Below, piece by piece: positions 11,348 to 25,482 of a DNA stretch of 64,000 nucleotides. The number at the start of each line of letters is the position of its first letter. Positions within the stretch are counted from its first letter, which is position 1. The notes beneath the pieces are model-generated. The model was not told the origin of the DNA and did not search any database. It worked only from the letters and a program-made list of their open reading frames with translations. The DNA is from Galbula dea (lineage: Eukaryota > Chordata > Aves > Piciformes > Galbulidae). The translations under genes were made by a program, and so were the position numbers. The stretch covers positions 496,001-560,000 of the forward strand of contig VWZX01005763.1 of assembly GCA_013399015.1 (NCBI GenBank). The letters are read 5' to 3'.

Positions 11348-14300
11348 CCACAATCCTCAAGACCACAAGCACTTTAGGTGTGGGAAGATGGAACTATAAT
11401 CTTTATATGCAATAATATGGCTGAAACCATTCACTGTTAAGTGAGTGTCTGGCTTCTGGAGTGCAGCAATCATTTCCAGTGAGGCTATTTGTTGGTTTTG
11501 GAGGTACTCAGTACCACACATTTGGACATAGCACTGAAGCAGACAGCCAGTGTCCCTCTGTGCCCATAGCAAAGCTTTTCCCAGCCTGTGTGGTGGGTCT
11601 CTCCAGCAACACCTTGGAAGCAGATGGAGAATGCTTTCCCTTGGGGTCACCTTCCTCACATACCTTAGTACATTGTGGTGTTAATAACTGCCAAGGAGCA
11701 GCAGCAGTGAACAGGCTAGTGCAGAAGCAGCATCCCTTCCTCACTTTCAGGTTGCAGAGAAGCTGTACATGAGCTTGTTCCAGAAAAATGTTGCCAATTT
11801 TCACTTCTTTCTACAGATGTTTTGGTTTGAATGTTGTTGCTCTGTTAGAGGTTGCTCGAGTTGAAACAAAGATTTGACTCAAATCATAGAGGTGAACTCT
11901 CCCCTGATTTTATTCATCTGAATAGTCTAGTGTCAGAATAGTTATTCAGTTAATGGTATCAGCTTCTCCTCAGGAATGTAACTGGAATATTGAACATAAT
12001 ATCATTTTTATAATGAGTCCTCTTTTCTGCCTGCTGTTGCTGTGCTAACTGCTGTAGTAAGTCCATGGCAGTGGCAGAAGATAAATATGCATGGATAACT
12101 CCTATTAATGCTGGGTAAGAGCAGAATGGATACTGTGAACATTTTCCTAGTCATTTCTACAGGCAGGATACAGAAATTCATGTAGTTGCTGATTAGTTTG
12201 GTTTTTTTTAAGCCATTCTCAGAGGTATGGTTACTCCAGAGGAATTGTAATCAAGTCTTGCAGTGACAATATTGAATTTTCAAAGTTAGTAGTTACTGGT
12301 TACAGCATGACTTCCTTAGTATACAGGGAAATAATTCTGGGGTGATTAACATCTACTCACATCTTGGAATGCATTATGGGCTCTAAATTATCATAGAAAT
12401 TAATGCAATCTTCTTAAAAGGTCTTAAAATATGGTAATAGATACAGCATACTAGCACCTGCAGCTCAAGGTACCAAAGTTATTAAAGTTGGATATGATTA
12501 TATTTATTTTGCAAGCATCTAAATGAGGGGGAGAGTAAGAAACAAAGTTCAATAGAAATTAAAAAGATAGGCACTCAGTTTGGAGTCCATTTAGACTTTT
12601 GAAATCTTAGTTAGCAAGTCTGTTGCTATTTCTGATGCATAGGAAATGCTTTGTCCATTTCAGAGTTCTGCACCTGTGGCAGAATTGTGACTTTCCTTGC
12701 AGTGACTTCACAGAGGTGAATTCAGTCAGCTGCCTTGCTGTGATTTCCAGCAGTACCTCAGGAAGGAGAGACAGTTGCTGAGTTTTGTTTTCAAGGCTGC
12801 TGTTCCTTACCTGTCTGCTTACCTTACCTGTGTGCTGTGCTTCTGTATTTTTTTAAGGGTCACTTGCAGATTAACTTTCCAGTAGACTAACAGAAGAAGA
12901 AGGGTGAAAAAGAAACTATGGCAGCTGCTTGCAGCTCAGCTTCTGGCTTCCAGCCATGCAGGTATCCTAGGAATAGGCTAGCAGGGAGTAAATCTGGGGT
13001 ACCTGACACTGAGCAGGTCCCATTCCCTTGGGGCTGGTGTCCTCTAGTACTTTGCTCATGTAGAGATGGGACACCTAGATAAATAAGTAACTGCTCTAAA
13101 TTTGCCTTCAGCTTCCATCCTGCAATGAAATTCACGGAGCTAGCCAAGAAACAGAAGTGTTTCTTTTCCAGGGGGTTACAATTATTTCTACAATGTAAAA
13201 GAAAATAAATGTATTTCTGTTGAATATCTGTAGTGTAAGAAACTATCTCCTTATCTCCTTATCCTTTAGCTCTTTGATTGAATGGATCCCTGCCCATCTT
13301 TAAGGTAACAAGCAGACAAGCTGACATTTGATGGGAGTGCTCCTTGTGTAGCACATTGAGTGCAGAGTTGGAAAGCCAAGAGAGATTTACAGATAACAGA
13401 AATTAGCAGGAAAATGCTGCTTTTTATCAGCAGAGAAAAGCTGTGTTTTCAGGGACAGCCAGATGCTTGTCTACTGTGATTACAATGTTCATGGTCATAT
13501 TCCGTTCACAGGTCTGGGAGGAGGGTAGCAGCTCTGGAGGTCACTGGGAATTCTGGAAGACTTTGACCCCTACCTTTTATTTTTTGCTCCTAAGAGTAAA
13601 ATGCTGACTGCTGCTCACAGTGCCAGGCAGGGTGAAGTAACATCAGCATGGTACCTATTGAATCAGGCTTTTTGTTTGGCTTTGGAGAGGGTGAGAGGGT
13701 TGTGTGTGTTTCACTAGACACAGAACAGGAAAGCAAAATCTTTGTGCTGTCATTAGATGACCATTCATCAGTGCTTCTGTTTCAGTTTCCTCAGCAGCTC
13801 CTTCAGCACTAGGTGCTTTTAAACATCTGTCAGTATGGTCTGATCATCATAGTGAGATAGACAAAACAAGTTTTTACTGCACAGGAATGATTCAGAATCT
13901 TTTTGCCCCAGTTGGAGTCAAGTGAGAATTACAATTTAGTCCTTGTCCAGATGTAACTCTTGAAATTTACTTTAGCTTTGAGGCTAAGCAGTGAAAGAGC
14001 AAGTGGAACAAAAATGAAGGGATGAGAAAAAATAACAGCACACCCCCCAACAAAACAGAAAGCCCCCAGGAAAGTCAATAAAGAGTGTGATGACTAGTTT
14101 ACTCAGAAATGGGAGTAATGGTTTGCTAAAGTGAAATGACAAAATCCAATAGCCAACAGTTTGTCAGGGCAAAAATAATGGTATTTGTATCTCTTTTAAT
14201 TGGCTTTAACCTTTCCCTTTGTGCAGAACTATTAAAAAATTAAAGAGGAAAGTATTTAGAGAGACAGATTTATGTTAGCTTGTGGCTTGCACTGTTTTAA

Positions 14301-17300
14301 TGAGGTCAAAGCAATAAAGACTCTCAACAGATCCTGAGGTCTGGATGATGAATGCCTGTCTTCCACTGCTGATTCACAGTGTTGTGCTCAAGTCTTTGAG
14401 CTGCTGTTTCAATATGAAAATATAAGCTTCTACAGCTAGGAACTCTTCCTGACTGATTTACTCTTTCTCAGGAATATGTGTGCAAATCTGGTTGGATAAA
14501 AGGAAAGAAGTTTTACTTCTGGGCAGGAGGAAAACTGAAGTGGTTGGATTAAAGAAAATGGTTAAGGTGTGGCTGATTTTGGAATAAAAAACCCCCCACA
14601 TGTGCACATATTTGTGTTTAAATATATCCACCTAGGATATTCAGGCAAGTCTCCAGTTCATTAATCATAAGTAGTGAAGTTAAAATGAGGATATAGCAAT
14701 TGCCAAATGTGCCCTTTTCCTAATGCAAGGTTACACAGGTGCTGGCTAAGTAAGTGGTAGTTTCAATAGAAGTGTGGATAGTAATTACTGCCTATTGATC
14801 TGTCCTTAATGGCTTCATTTATTAAAGGTGTTTGTTTTATTTGCTTTGGTGGAAATCTACAGTGCATCAAGCACTGAATTGAAAGATGATCCTTAGGATT
14901 TCTTGGTCTTAGGTTAGGCCTTAATGTTTTCCTTTTTTTTTTTCCCTATTGGCCCATTTTATTCCCTGGAAACATATCTGAAGTAAAAAAGAAATAAAAT
15001 AAAAGTGGCTGAGCAGCAAGTGTCCTGGTTCATCTCCACATGTGTCTTACATTTTATAGAGTGAGCTGCAGTATCTAAAAATAGGCTTGATAAAGACATG
15101 CATGATTGCTGACTGTGGTCCTAAGGGATGCTGGAGTTGCTTAAGGAAGGAGTATAGCTCCTCTTGCACTTAGGAGCACTATAACAGATACATCCTATGG
15201 AGTTACTTTGCTTTCACTAACAGTAGCTTCACATACCAGGAGAGAAAAACCCACTGTACAAATAAAATGGGTGTTACTTTCTGTGACAAACAGTGACATT
15301 CTTGGCCTGAAGGTTTTGTTAACAGCTCACATTTATATATTTTTGATGATACTTTTAAAATAGTGAATTATGAACAGCTGAAAATACCATCCAGCTTAAT
15401 TGGGAACCATTATGTCTAGTAATTGCCAGGGATTTCAGAAACAGCCTTGTTCTCTGGCCTATTAACATAATTTGAATTTTTTATTGCACTTCATAATTAT
15501 CTGTTGGAGTTAACAAACAGGCCCATTTACTGAAGTGTTTAAGAACAAAAGCCCCAAATGGACTGGATTGTGATGTATTATCTTTATTAACCAACCTTGC
15601 TGGAACAGTTTTGTACATCAGTTTTTGATGAGGTCATGACTTCAGATAGAAGAGTGGATTTTCTAGTTTTCATTTTATCAGGTGTAGGTAAACCAGCATC
15701 TTTTAAACTTGACTTGGGACTCTTTCTTCCATATTTACTCCATTTACTCCTCAACACCACTTCAGCATGATCTCCATGATAGCTGGAGAGAAGCACTGTT
15801 TCAGCCTTATCTATTTAACAAATTTCATCTGTTCACCATGGGCAGAAACTTAAGCCCTGCTTAGGTCATAGTATTTTTAGTTTAAGACTCCCTTTTGGTT
15901 CTATGATTTGTAGTGAAAAACCAGCTAGCTCCCTTTCTATCACCCAGATTTCCAGGTACTGCAATAAAAGGAACCAGGAAGACTCACTGTGCACATGCTC
16001 ACATATAACATACCATCATTTGAGATATAAAAGCCTCCAGAGACAGGAAGATCTAACTGTTCCTATTTCTGTCACTCTTCTTGGAAGAAATTGCTTTGAG
16101 CAGGTTTTTCTTCCTGGAGCATTTAGACATGGAGCCTTCAGGTAATCTTCTCAGTTAGTCTCTGGGGCTGTAATGAGACAGGAAGCTGCAGGTCTCTTAG
16201 CAGCTGAAATTGCAGGTTGAGGTTAAAATGAAGGTTTTAAACAATCTGGTATTGGGGAAGAAGAAAGAGGATGGGAACAGCTAGAAATCCTGGACTTCTG
16301 GCTAATGGTAAGGACAGTGAAATATGTGATTGACTTTCTAGAGAGAATTGTAACAAACTCTCCCTTTGTAACCCCCTGGCAGGGGAGATGTCAGGCTCTG
16401 TGTGCTGCTTCTCTCTCTATCCATCCTCTCTGTCCTGCTAACTTCATCTACATTCCCCTCAAATCCATCTTTGTAGAGCCCTCATGGAAAAGTCTGAGAT
16501 CTGGGGGACAGAGGAGCTGGGGGTGGGAGTGGGCAGAAAGGGGACAGCATTCTAACCATTCTGAACTAGGCTAGGTCCTGCTTTAGGGTATTCAGCTGTG
16601 AAATAACTTTGCCTGTCATTTATTGCTGCTTCCTGTGGCAGAAACATTTTACCTTGCCTTTTGCATTCGTAGTCACAAAGCACACACCAAAAAATTGGTG
16701 TAACTGCTGGTTTTATTTTGGAGCAAGTGCCTCTCCAATAAGTTGTCAGAGCCCAGCTGTAAACCTAGACTCCAAACATGAGCTTTCTTCAAGCTCTGAG
16801 TGACTTCCCCAGAGCTGAGAGGGCTGGAATAATGCCATGTCTGCCTTGGCCAGCAGCAGAGTTTAGATTTGAGCAAGCCCAGAGCTTCCTGAGGATTAAA
16901 ATGGCAGCTTTTAAATTTATTTTTGAAGGAACATTTTAGATATGTGAGATAGAATGAATGGGAACTTTCTTAATACCTAAGTGTTCTCCTACCATTGAAA
17001 ACGACAACGTGAATGTTATGTGAGTGTGACTTTGGTGTTTGGCTTTGGTGTAGGAGGCCTCTTTCTAAAGACTAGGCAAGAGAATCACTCATTATCTTTT
17101 GTCATTAGCTAAGCCTAGACTAGGAATCTGGAATTATTATACTACCTTTATGATAATTTTTACTGTAGGCTAATGGCTATTGTTGCTGAAGCATGTACTG
17201 ACATCCTATTTGCATGAATCAGGTTAACAGCTTCTGCCTTGCAGGAAATACTTTTTCCTATCTCTAGCTTGCTGGCTTGTTGTAGGGGTGTTTTATTTTA

Positions 17301-18111
17301 CTTAGTGACATCAATACAAAGTAAAAAATACCTCTTCCTTCTCAGAAATAATGAGACTTTTTTTTCATGAAAATAACTCAAAGGTCAACTCTTGATGAGG
17401 TTGAGGATAGGAGACCACATGTCCTAGGATGTGTACATCTATATTTGTATGTGTTTGTATATCCACATCTGTGATAGACACCTAATTTACTTATTATGTG
17501 GGGTTTGGGTTTTGTTGTTGTTGTTGTTTTCTTGCAGAAGCCTAAAGGAAGATCCTTAACTTGGGGACTGCCTCAGAAGGGTTACTTGCAGTAACCCTCC
17601 TAGTAAGGACAAACAGCAAGAGGTTTTTACTTCTTAAGAGACTAGTTTTCTAAAATGTTTACTATTTTTTCTTTTCTATTTAAACTAATGCATTATTTAT
17701 CAAAGCCATAGTGAAATACCAACCCACTGGAGCTGTATCATGCATTATGTTGGCATAATGCAAGGGTTTATAAATAGTGCACAGGATTGGACTGGTGATT
17801 GAGTTTGATTTATAATATGCTTGCTTTAGTTTGCAGTCTGTCTTTAGCCTCCCTTTTAGGCATTTTGTGTATTTTACTGTAAGTGGTATAGACTGAGAAG
17901 GTAGTAGGACTCATATTAAACTACTAGCAAGTAGTATTGGGGACATTCCTGTCATGAAATTTTACAAGGTGTTAACCATAGGCACATTTGAGAGATTTCT
18001 ATCAGGCATTCTTTTTAATCATCTAAGATTTTTAATACACTTTTATGATAGCTGCAAATTGTTGACCAGAGAAGGAACTGATATTTTTTATCTGTTTCAG
18101 GAGTCATTAGT
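11348..18111. other. Long repeat-poor intronic stretch
   Basis: About 6.8 kb with no CR1 recognised. Only short homopolymers stand out (T run near 14930). Open frames are short and unlike known proteins. Freedom from CR1 over this length is mildly unusual for the window. Confidence 0.6.
17511..17531. repeat. (GTT)n microsatellite
   Basis: A run of TTG units about 20 bases long preceded by GGGTTTGGGTTTT. Similar short GTT runs occur near 2768 and 28928. Confidence 0.8.
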
Positions 18112-18240
18112 TTTCTAGTGTGTGTATATATATATATATGTATCTCTCATTTTTTTCTCTCATATATATATATATACACACTAGAAAGCAATATATAATA
18201 TATATTGGTTTATATATATATAAGCTAGCACATGTGTACA
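18112..18240. repeat. TA-rich microsatellite containing a near-perfect inverted repeat
   Basis: The left arm (18112-18140) begins TTTCTAGTGTGTGTATAT and ends TATATG. The right arm (18161-18187) begins CATATA and ends TATACACACTAGAAA. They pair over 27 bases apart from one extra TG in the left arm, with a 20-base pyrimidine-rich loop. Further TA repeats run to about 18225. The non-TA ends (TTTCTAGTGTG / CACACTAGAAA) show the symmetry is more than a plain TA run. Confidence 0.88.
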
Positions 18241-20556
18241 CTATTGAGCTTAAGGGGGAATGTCTGACACCTTTGTATCATTTAAAATGCAAAAGGGGAG
18301 GAAAGGATAATCTTATTAATAAGAACAGTAACACAGCCACTTTGTCTCTGTTATTAAAGGAATATGAACTCTGTTGCTCCTACAAGATTGTTAATTGTGA
18401 GATCTTGGGGCTTGATCTGATTTCCATTTAGTTTTGCTTTGGTACATTGTTGGACTTGGCATATGTGGCTCTAATAAATAATGGGATTAAACTGAAGAGA
18501 TTGTCAGTCTGTGTAGCCCTAGCAGATAAATGCTTGCTTCAGGTATTTAATTGCTGTTCTAACTCAGAAGACAGTAAGTAGTTTTCTGCTCCACTGCTGG
18601 GGATGATCACATGGTTCATTTTGCAATCTGTGGTGAACCCAAAGGCTGCAACAGGATTGTGCACAGCAGAAAAGGTCTGTAGCTGTTGTTTGCAAAACCA
18701 GATCTTAACTGTGCAGGAACAAGACAAAGTTTTAGCAATTTTATTTGCTGAGTGTTATGTACTGTTAGTGTGTATTATTTCAGCTGTACAGCAGGCAACA
18801 CCATGTGTTGCAGAAGTTCTTTCTGCCATATTTCTCTACCTCTCTGCTTAGAGGTGATGCAGGGCTAGTGCCAAAGTTAGATGGGGTGTGGAATTGTTTT
18901 ATCTGGAGGTGAGAGGGAAGCTGTCAGTGTATATTTAACATAGGACCAAGTTTTCAGTTGAGAGAACAGATTTTCTTCATGTTTGTATTTGTGACATGCA
19001 GCTATAAATAGAGTAGGTAGCCTCCTTCTTCCCTTCAAATTGCTGTGTAAAATGAATATTTGACATGAGTATCCTGAGTGAAGAACTTCAGACAAGTTAG
19101 AAGTAGCTTTTAGATTGTGGACACCTGACTTCAAGGGTGAAAAAGAAATAATCCCAAATTACTGAAGTACTTTTTAATGTTCTGTGTCTCAGTTGGTAGC
19201 CTGAGTGTTTGTTAGTGAAACAGTTCTATTCAGTTCATCTTCCCTGATTGTTCCCTCTGTCAGCCTGTGGCTGAGTTTAGTTATGACTTGGAGCTTGAGC
19301 ATGGCATTTGGGCAAAACAGAAAAAGTAGTATAAATGTAAATGTGAAAAGCTACAGCTCATTCTGGTTTTGAAATTGTTGGTGTGAAAAGAACTCAACAG
19401 TGTTTTATTTAAACAAGGTCTGCTTCAACCTTGATTGACTTGCAGTAAATTGCCTGGTACGAGAGGCAAAAGGAAGTGGATAGAAAAATGGCAATCAGTA
19501 CCAAATGTTTCACATATTGATTGACAAGCACCAGAGATGTGCTAGAGTAAGATAAATTGGCTAACAGAACCCATCTTGACAGCTCCTGAGATGGGAAAAT
19601 TGTTCCTGTTAATTTGCTGCTGGGACCTTGTCATTTATGGGGATATATATTTGAGTGCCTTCTAATGGTGTAAACAAACTTTGGATTCCTGAGAAGCATC
19701 TTTCAGCTTCAGTTGCTTTAATTCTTCTCTGGCCATGTAGTTCTGAGCTGTAGTTATAAAGTGCTTTAAGATGGAAAAGATGAGAGAAACTGTCATTATT
19801 TTAAAGATGCAGTTCATGCTGAAATACAAAACAGCACATCCAAGGGATTCTGAAGCCTGTTTGATTTTCAGGGGCTTTTTGCTTTACCAAAAGGCATGGA
19901 ACAGAGCCCATTTGTTCTGGGGGAAGAGCAGGTTTCTTTGTTCCTTCATTCTGGCAACTTTATCTGTAACTCTGAAAAGATCTCTTACCTTTCAATACAC
20001 CTAAGTTGGTGTTTGTAAATGCCTTTTAGTCACCTTGCAGGTTTTCTCTGTGCTGCAGAGTGAAGCTCCCTTTCCCATATAGTAGCCTTCCATGTCTGTG
20101 ATTTCTTTTCATTAGAAGGAAATTTTATCTTTTTAATTTCCTGTACTGTTCTCCAGAGTGCCATTAATTATAATGATACACAACAATGGTAAAATATTTA
20201 ATGTTCTTAGAGCTGTTGTGTTGCAATCTGCCACTCAGGTTTTATTTTGGCTAAATCTTTTCACATCAAGTGAAATTTGACATAATTTGACACTTAAGAA
20301 ATCAACATTTTTCAGCTTTTATGAAAGCAAAGAGAGCAGATTCCACTCTTCATTTAAGGTGTGGCCCACAAACCATAACTGATAGTCCCCTTTCTTCCAT
20401 CATTTATGTTCTGTTTCTTTAGTTGAGTCTATGTCTCAAACTCTGGACTGGAAATCACCCTTACAAAGAGACATTTCAAACTTTACTCAGTACTGGGGCT
20501 AGACAAAATATTATCTGCACTTAAATTTGTTTGTGGTTGGGTAGGTTGTCTGTGAT
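18241..20556. other. Intronic sequence without recognised features
   Basis: AT-rich unique-looking DNA. No repeat family, exon or RNA recognised. Confidence 0.6.
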
Positions 20557-20726
20557 CCTGAAACAGACTGCCCAGAGAGGTTGTGGAGTCTCCTTCTCTG
20601 GAGATACTCAAGTCTGGATGTGTTTCTGTGTGACCTGGTCTAGGGAATCCTGCTGTGGCAGGGGGATTGGACTAGATGATCTTTCCAGGTCCCTTCCAGC
20701 TCCTAACATTCTGTGATTCTGTGATT
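20557..20726 (+). mobile_element. CR1 3' end, about 170 bp
   Basis: Contains GCCCAGAGAGGTTGTGGAGT, CTGGTCTAGGGAATCCTGCT, GATTGGACTAGATGATCTTT and CCCTTCCAGCTCCTAACATT with ATTCTGTGATTCTGTGATT units. It matches the 3' part of the internally deleted copy at 45860-46687, so they belong to one subfamily. Confidence 0.92.
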
Positions 20727-20800
20727 TGGACACTTTCTGTATTCCTTTTCTTCTTCAGAGAGTAGTCAGCTCCCCCAGAAGACATCAGAGAGATCTTTAA

Positions 20801-20852
20801 AGGGCTGAATAGGCCTAGCTAGGGCTAAATAGGCCTAGCTAGGGCTGAATTA
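20801..20852. repeat. 20-bp short tandem repeat, about 2.5 copies
   Basis: Unit AGGGCTGAATAGGCCTAGCT at 20801 and 20821 (one substitution), with a third partial unit from 20841. Each unit contains the palindromes AGGCCT and CTAG. Confidence 0.9.
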
Positions 20853-23800
20853 GTGATGATATTTCTCTTCCCCCTGGGATTTTGAAGTGCAGTTTTGCTC
20901 CAAGCTGTATTCCTAGCTCTGGGCACAGTGGATGATCCTGAATTGAATGAGCTGGAGCAGCTTGGTGTTCCAGTCAGGAAGGGACTGCTGTTGGGAGAAC
21001 TTCTCCCTGTACAAAAGCTTTTTAGGACTCTAGGGTGAAATATTGGCAGTGGTGGAGGCAAAAATGCAATTTGTATTGACTTCTATGGAGCTGAGATTTC
21101 ACTGTGGTTAGCTGTTAAATGGTGGAATGGTCATTCCTGAAGCAGGATCTGTTACAGGGCCCTCTGACTTCTTGTCAGAGCACACAAACGTTCAGTGTGA
21201 AATGTCCTAACAGCCTTCAACATTTGTAGCACCTGGTAAATGTTTAAGAAGCTAAAAAACCAGGAGAAAACATGTTTATCTGTCTGAAGGTGCAGTAAGA
21301 CACAGGGCTGTGCCTCTGTGCTTTTGTGCTTTGGAAAATCCTGCTGGTGGCATACGTGACTGAAAAGTCAAACCTTTGGGTTTCTTGGCTACCCAAAAAT
21401 CCTGCTCATGTCAGTTGAGGTTGTGTAAGAAATGCAAGAGTGGATCTTGAGAGAAGAAACCAGGTGAGGCAAGAAAAATGTAAATATCAAGATAATATCA
21501 TGCAAATGTAAGTATTGGTATCAAGAGTAATGGCAGATTAATTCCCATCACGCTGATACTTTTCCTACTTTACCTTAGTATCTCCCAGCACAAAAATCCA
21601 AGCATCTCTAGAGGACATCATGGCAGATGTTTAGCACTAATTCAGAAGTGCATTGGGCACACTTTAGAAAGCAAATAGAAATGCTGTACTTAAAGTGTAG
21701 GTGCAAGTAGGAAAAGGGAGAGTTTCATAACCTAAATGAATTAGCCAGAATATAGCACTGGCACTGCACTGTATGATAGAACAGATTTGGAGCATCTTAT
21801 TTCAATTATTGATCCATTTACATAATACTGACATGTGAAGCCTTCTGTTCAGTTCACCAGAAATTAGAGCTGCTTTTTAAGTAGGTTGCAAAGAGTTAAG
21901 ACAAGCTCTGTAATGATTATCCAACTCCCACCACTTAGTGCAATCTCTGTATGACTTTCAGAGAGTTTGTTAAACAATTACAGGTTGGAGTTTTCTCATG
22001 TTTGTTCAAGATTGTGTTAGTTTTCCCACCTATTAGTGACTGCAGGCTCTTGAATCTCCTTAAGTGTTGCAATGTTCCTGGAAATAAATGTCTCTAATAG
22101 AAGTAAAGCCAACATCCTTCAGGAGGCTGTGCTGTGGAGATGGCCTGAGTGGCTGCTTAACAGGATTTGGAATGTCAATAAAGTAAGGTGAAGGGAAACA
22201 GGAGGAGTTTGGGTGGTGGGAAGAAGTTGGTAGCACAGCAGAGGGTGAACTCTGTGTCACTAAAATAAAGATCACTCAAGTACTTGTAGGTTTATCTAAG
22301 GGGGTAGATTTCATAAGGTGCCTGGTAATTGCTTACCTAGGGCCTAATTACAACCCTTTCATTAGTGCAGTTCCCTGGAGTGAATACTTAGCTGATAAGA
22401 TTGATAAATAGGATGGTTTTTGTCCCAGGTTTTTGGAAGCTGCACATAATTATTTAAGTTCCTTTCAAGGTGGAAGTTCAGTCTCAGATGGTGATGGCTG
22501 TGAATCTTCCAGTAAGTTTCTTCTAAACCCATTCCTAATCTTAGAATGTTATTTCTGTCCCACAAGGAACAGGCAGTTGAGGAGTTGTTACAGTTTGATG
22601 TTAGTTGTGGTTAGCTCAGTACAGCCTTTTTAAAGGGAAGTTAATTCAAGTTTGTATGAATTATGCTCCTGTGGATTTGTCTGTTTCTTCATGCTCTGAT
22701 TTTACTGGTTAAATTGGAGGTACATTTTGAGTTTGAGTGATGGGAAAAATCACTGAAGCAAATTACTGTTTTCCAGCCAGGAAGGTATCTAACATATGCC
22801 AAGTAATCAGCTTGCTAGTGTAATAGGTTCATGAAGGAAAAGTGTTTTCTAATCTTATTCACTGATGTTTTTCCCAAGACAGAGACAGCTTTTATAAAAT
22901 GAGGCTTATAACTTCTCATTACAGAATCTAATCTGCCCCAAAGACATAGAACAGCTGCAAACCCTAACATCTTCTGGCTGGAAATTGTTTTTATTATTTA
23001 TCTTTGTTTAACTAAAAAAGAAAGGGGCATCAGATGATTTAACAAGACAAGAATTAAGTGACATTAGCTTTTGACAGCAGCACATTATTCCTTTGCATAC
23101 TGAATTGCTTTAAGTCATGACTGTCTACTTATTTTTAATACCCAAGTTCCCTAAAACTGATGTATTTTGTAGATGGATTGCTTAGGAAAAATTAATTTAA
23201 CTTTATCCCTGAAAGTCAGAAGAGAAGTGATGGATTTCCAAGTTGGTCTCACTGCTCTGCACAGCTTTTAGTCCTGATAGCATCTTGCACTGGCACACTG
23301 ATTTTCGTGTTCAGGAGTCACACATGTGCAGTGCTTCAGGAAACAGGAACCACAAACAGAGGTCAAATGCTTGAAGGAAGGCAACAAAACTTGAACAAGC
23401 TTCTGAAATGCATATGTCATAAAAACCAGATGCTAGCACTTGCTAGTTCTTCTTCATTTGTCTGTTATCTACAGTTCTGAGACTGTTTTCCTGGGTGTAC
23501 AGTGAATGGTTCTTCAGAGGACAGGGAAGAGAAACTTATTAACTATGAATATAATTTAACATTGGATTTTTTTCTTTTTATTTAATTCTTTTTTTCTTCT
23601 ATCACATATAATGCCATATCAACAATTTCCTAGCTGATGGCAAAGTTTATAACTGGAGCTGCAGCAATGCTCAGCCAGTCAGACTTTACTGTTACAGAGG
23701 TGACAGCATGAGTGTTCTAAGACTGTTTTCTAAACAAATGCAGTATTTGGCTTGTACAAGGTGAATTTAAAAACTCTTTGAAAACCATATTTCTTTGCTG

Positions 23801-23880
23801 GTTCATTGTTGTGTGTCTACAGCTCTTTTTTTGGATCCTCTTTTAATTGTTTCAAAGCCACCTTCTGTCTTACCCTGATA
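20853..23880. other. Intronic sequence without recognised features
   Basis: Unique-looking DNA between two CR1 ends. No supported gene. Confidence 0.6.
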
Positions 23881-23937
23881 CCTGATGATGGCTGGACTTG
23901 ACCTTGGGGGTCTTTTCCAGTCTTAATAATTCTGTTC
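23881..23937 (+). mobile_element. CR1 3' terminus, about 57 bp
   Basis: A scrap reading CCTGATGATGGCTGGACTTG, GGGGTCTTTTCCAGTCTTAA and ATTCTGTTCTT. This is the same TTAA-type 3' end as the copies at 5475 and 26244. It is too short to say more. Confidence 0.7.
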
Positions 23938-25482
23938 TTTTCCATCAGCTTCATCTGTGGTTGTCCTGTCTTTCTGTTTTGATGCAGAGAAATAGCTAAA
24001 CCACCAATAAACAGATCTGTGCAGGAATATCAGCTCCTTGCTTTTAGGGAGACCTTGTTTTCTCCTTTGCCTCTTGTGAGATAGACTCTGTGAAAACCTT
24101 TTTCTTAGCTTGGCTGGTTTTGTTCATTTGGTGCTTTCAGAGAGATAGGAGCTTCAGAAGCACTGCAGATAACCTTTCTCCAATCATAACTCTGTCAGCC
24201 AAATCCTGATTTATATCTTTCTTGGGGTTTTTTTGCTGTTTTGAAGATTGTTTACCTTAGAGAAGAAGTGCACCAGGACTTTAGGCAACAGAAAGCAAGT
24301 TGATGCTGAAAGAAGTGATCAGAAATGGTTAGATTTCTTTCCCTCTTTCTCTTGTGTTCTTCATGTGAGGATTTTGTTTTGTCTTGTCAACTTGAAATGC
24401 AGCCTAGTGAGTAAAGGGTTAACTGAGCCCTCTTTACAGACAGACTGGCATTGCTGCTTGCTGGGTGAGGTGACTGGCAGTGTGCCTTTTCTTTCCCATG
24501 AGAGCTAGCACTACAGGCTGCTGAGCTCTGGGGGAAAATGAGTTTCTCCCTTGAGAAAAGCCTTTGCCTGCTGGGACTCCATGCTGGCCTCTGCTGTGCT
24601 GAGGTACTAATGGCATTTTAGCTACACAAATAAAAGGTGCTGTTGGTCTGCAGAAAATCAGTGATTTTTTTTCCCCCCCTGTTGTCAGTTAACTGAGTAA
24701 TTTTATCAAATACAAAATATTGTATCTTCCTTCTGGTGATCTACATTTAATGTATGAAATCTGATTCTGGTGGAGCATGCCCAGCCCAGTGGGCAGACAT
24801 CCTCTGCACCAATATGTGAAGGACAGGTTTTATTTTAGCAGAAAGCAATTGTTCTGGGGAGGAATAGGAGAATCTGCTGAATGTGCTATAGCTTAGGAAA
24901 GTTTCCCCTTCATCAGCTGCCTGCTTAATTTATGGTGCTTTGCACTGCAAAACCATGCATCTTGTGTTATCTGGTTGTTTCCTGACACACTGAGCAATGT
25001 TTCTCACTCTTTAAAGTGAATTTAACATTGCTGACAGTGTAGGTGCTCCAGTTAGGCTGACTTGGAAATGCAGTGAGAATGTGTCTGTGCTGGAGGAAGA
25101 CAGTGGGTATGCTACCCTAAGAAGCAGGGTCCACCTGTGGTCCTTGTATTAACCCTATTTGGCTTCCCAGCTCTGTTTCCTTGTAGTAAAGGAGAAAAGG
25201 AGGGAGGTATCTGATCCATCACTTGTAATGTCTGGCCAATGCCATTAGTAGATAATTTCCTTGTATGATTTCAGCAGCTATGAGCAACACAACAACTGCT
25301 GTAGATGATACTGTCCATCACTTAAGGGACTAACACAATTTTATGGGATTACTTTATATGTGTGTACTTTGTATTGGGTTAACATGAACATCAGCTTCAA
25401 TCAGTAAATGTCAAACCCTTAATTGCCAATTAAGTGTTTTACAGTTTCTGTTATGATGCTAGCAGTTGTGCAGAAACAACTC
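23938..25482. other. Intronic sequence without recognised features
   Basis: Includes a strong pyrimidine run at about 24666-24680 (TTTTTTTTCCCCCCC) followed by TGTTGTCAG, a cryptic acceptor look-alike with stops soon after. No gene supported. Confidence 0.55.

Noticed and set aside
24666..24700. Strong polypyrimidine tract plus CAG
   Set aside because: The following sequence has stops quickly and no suitable donor, so it is a decoy acceptor at most.
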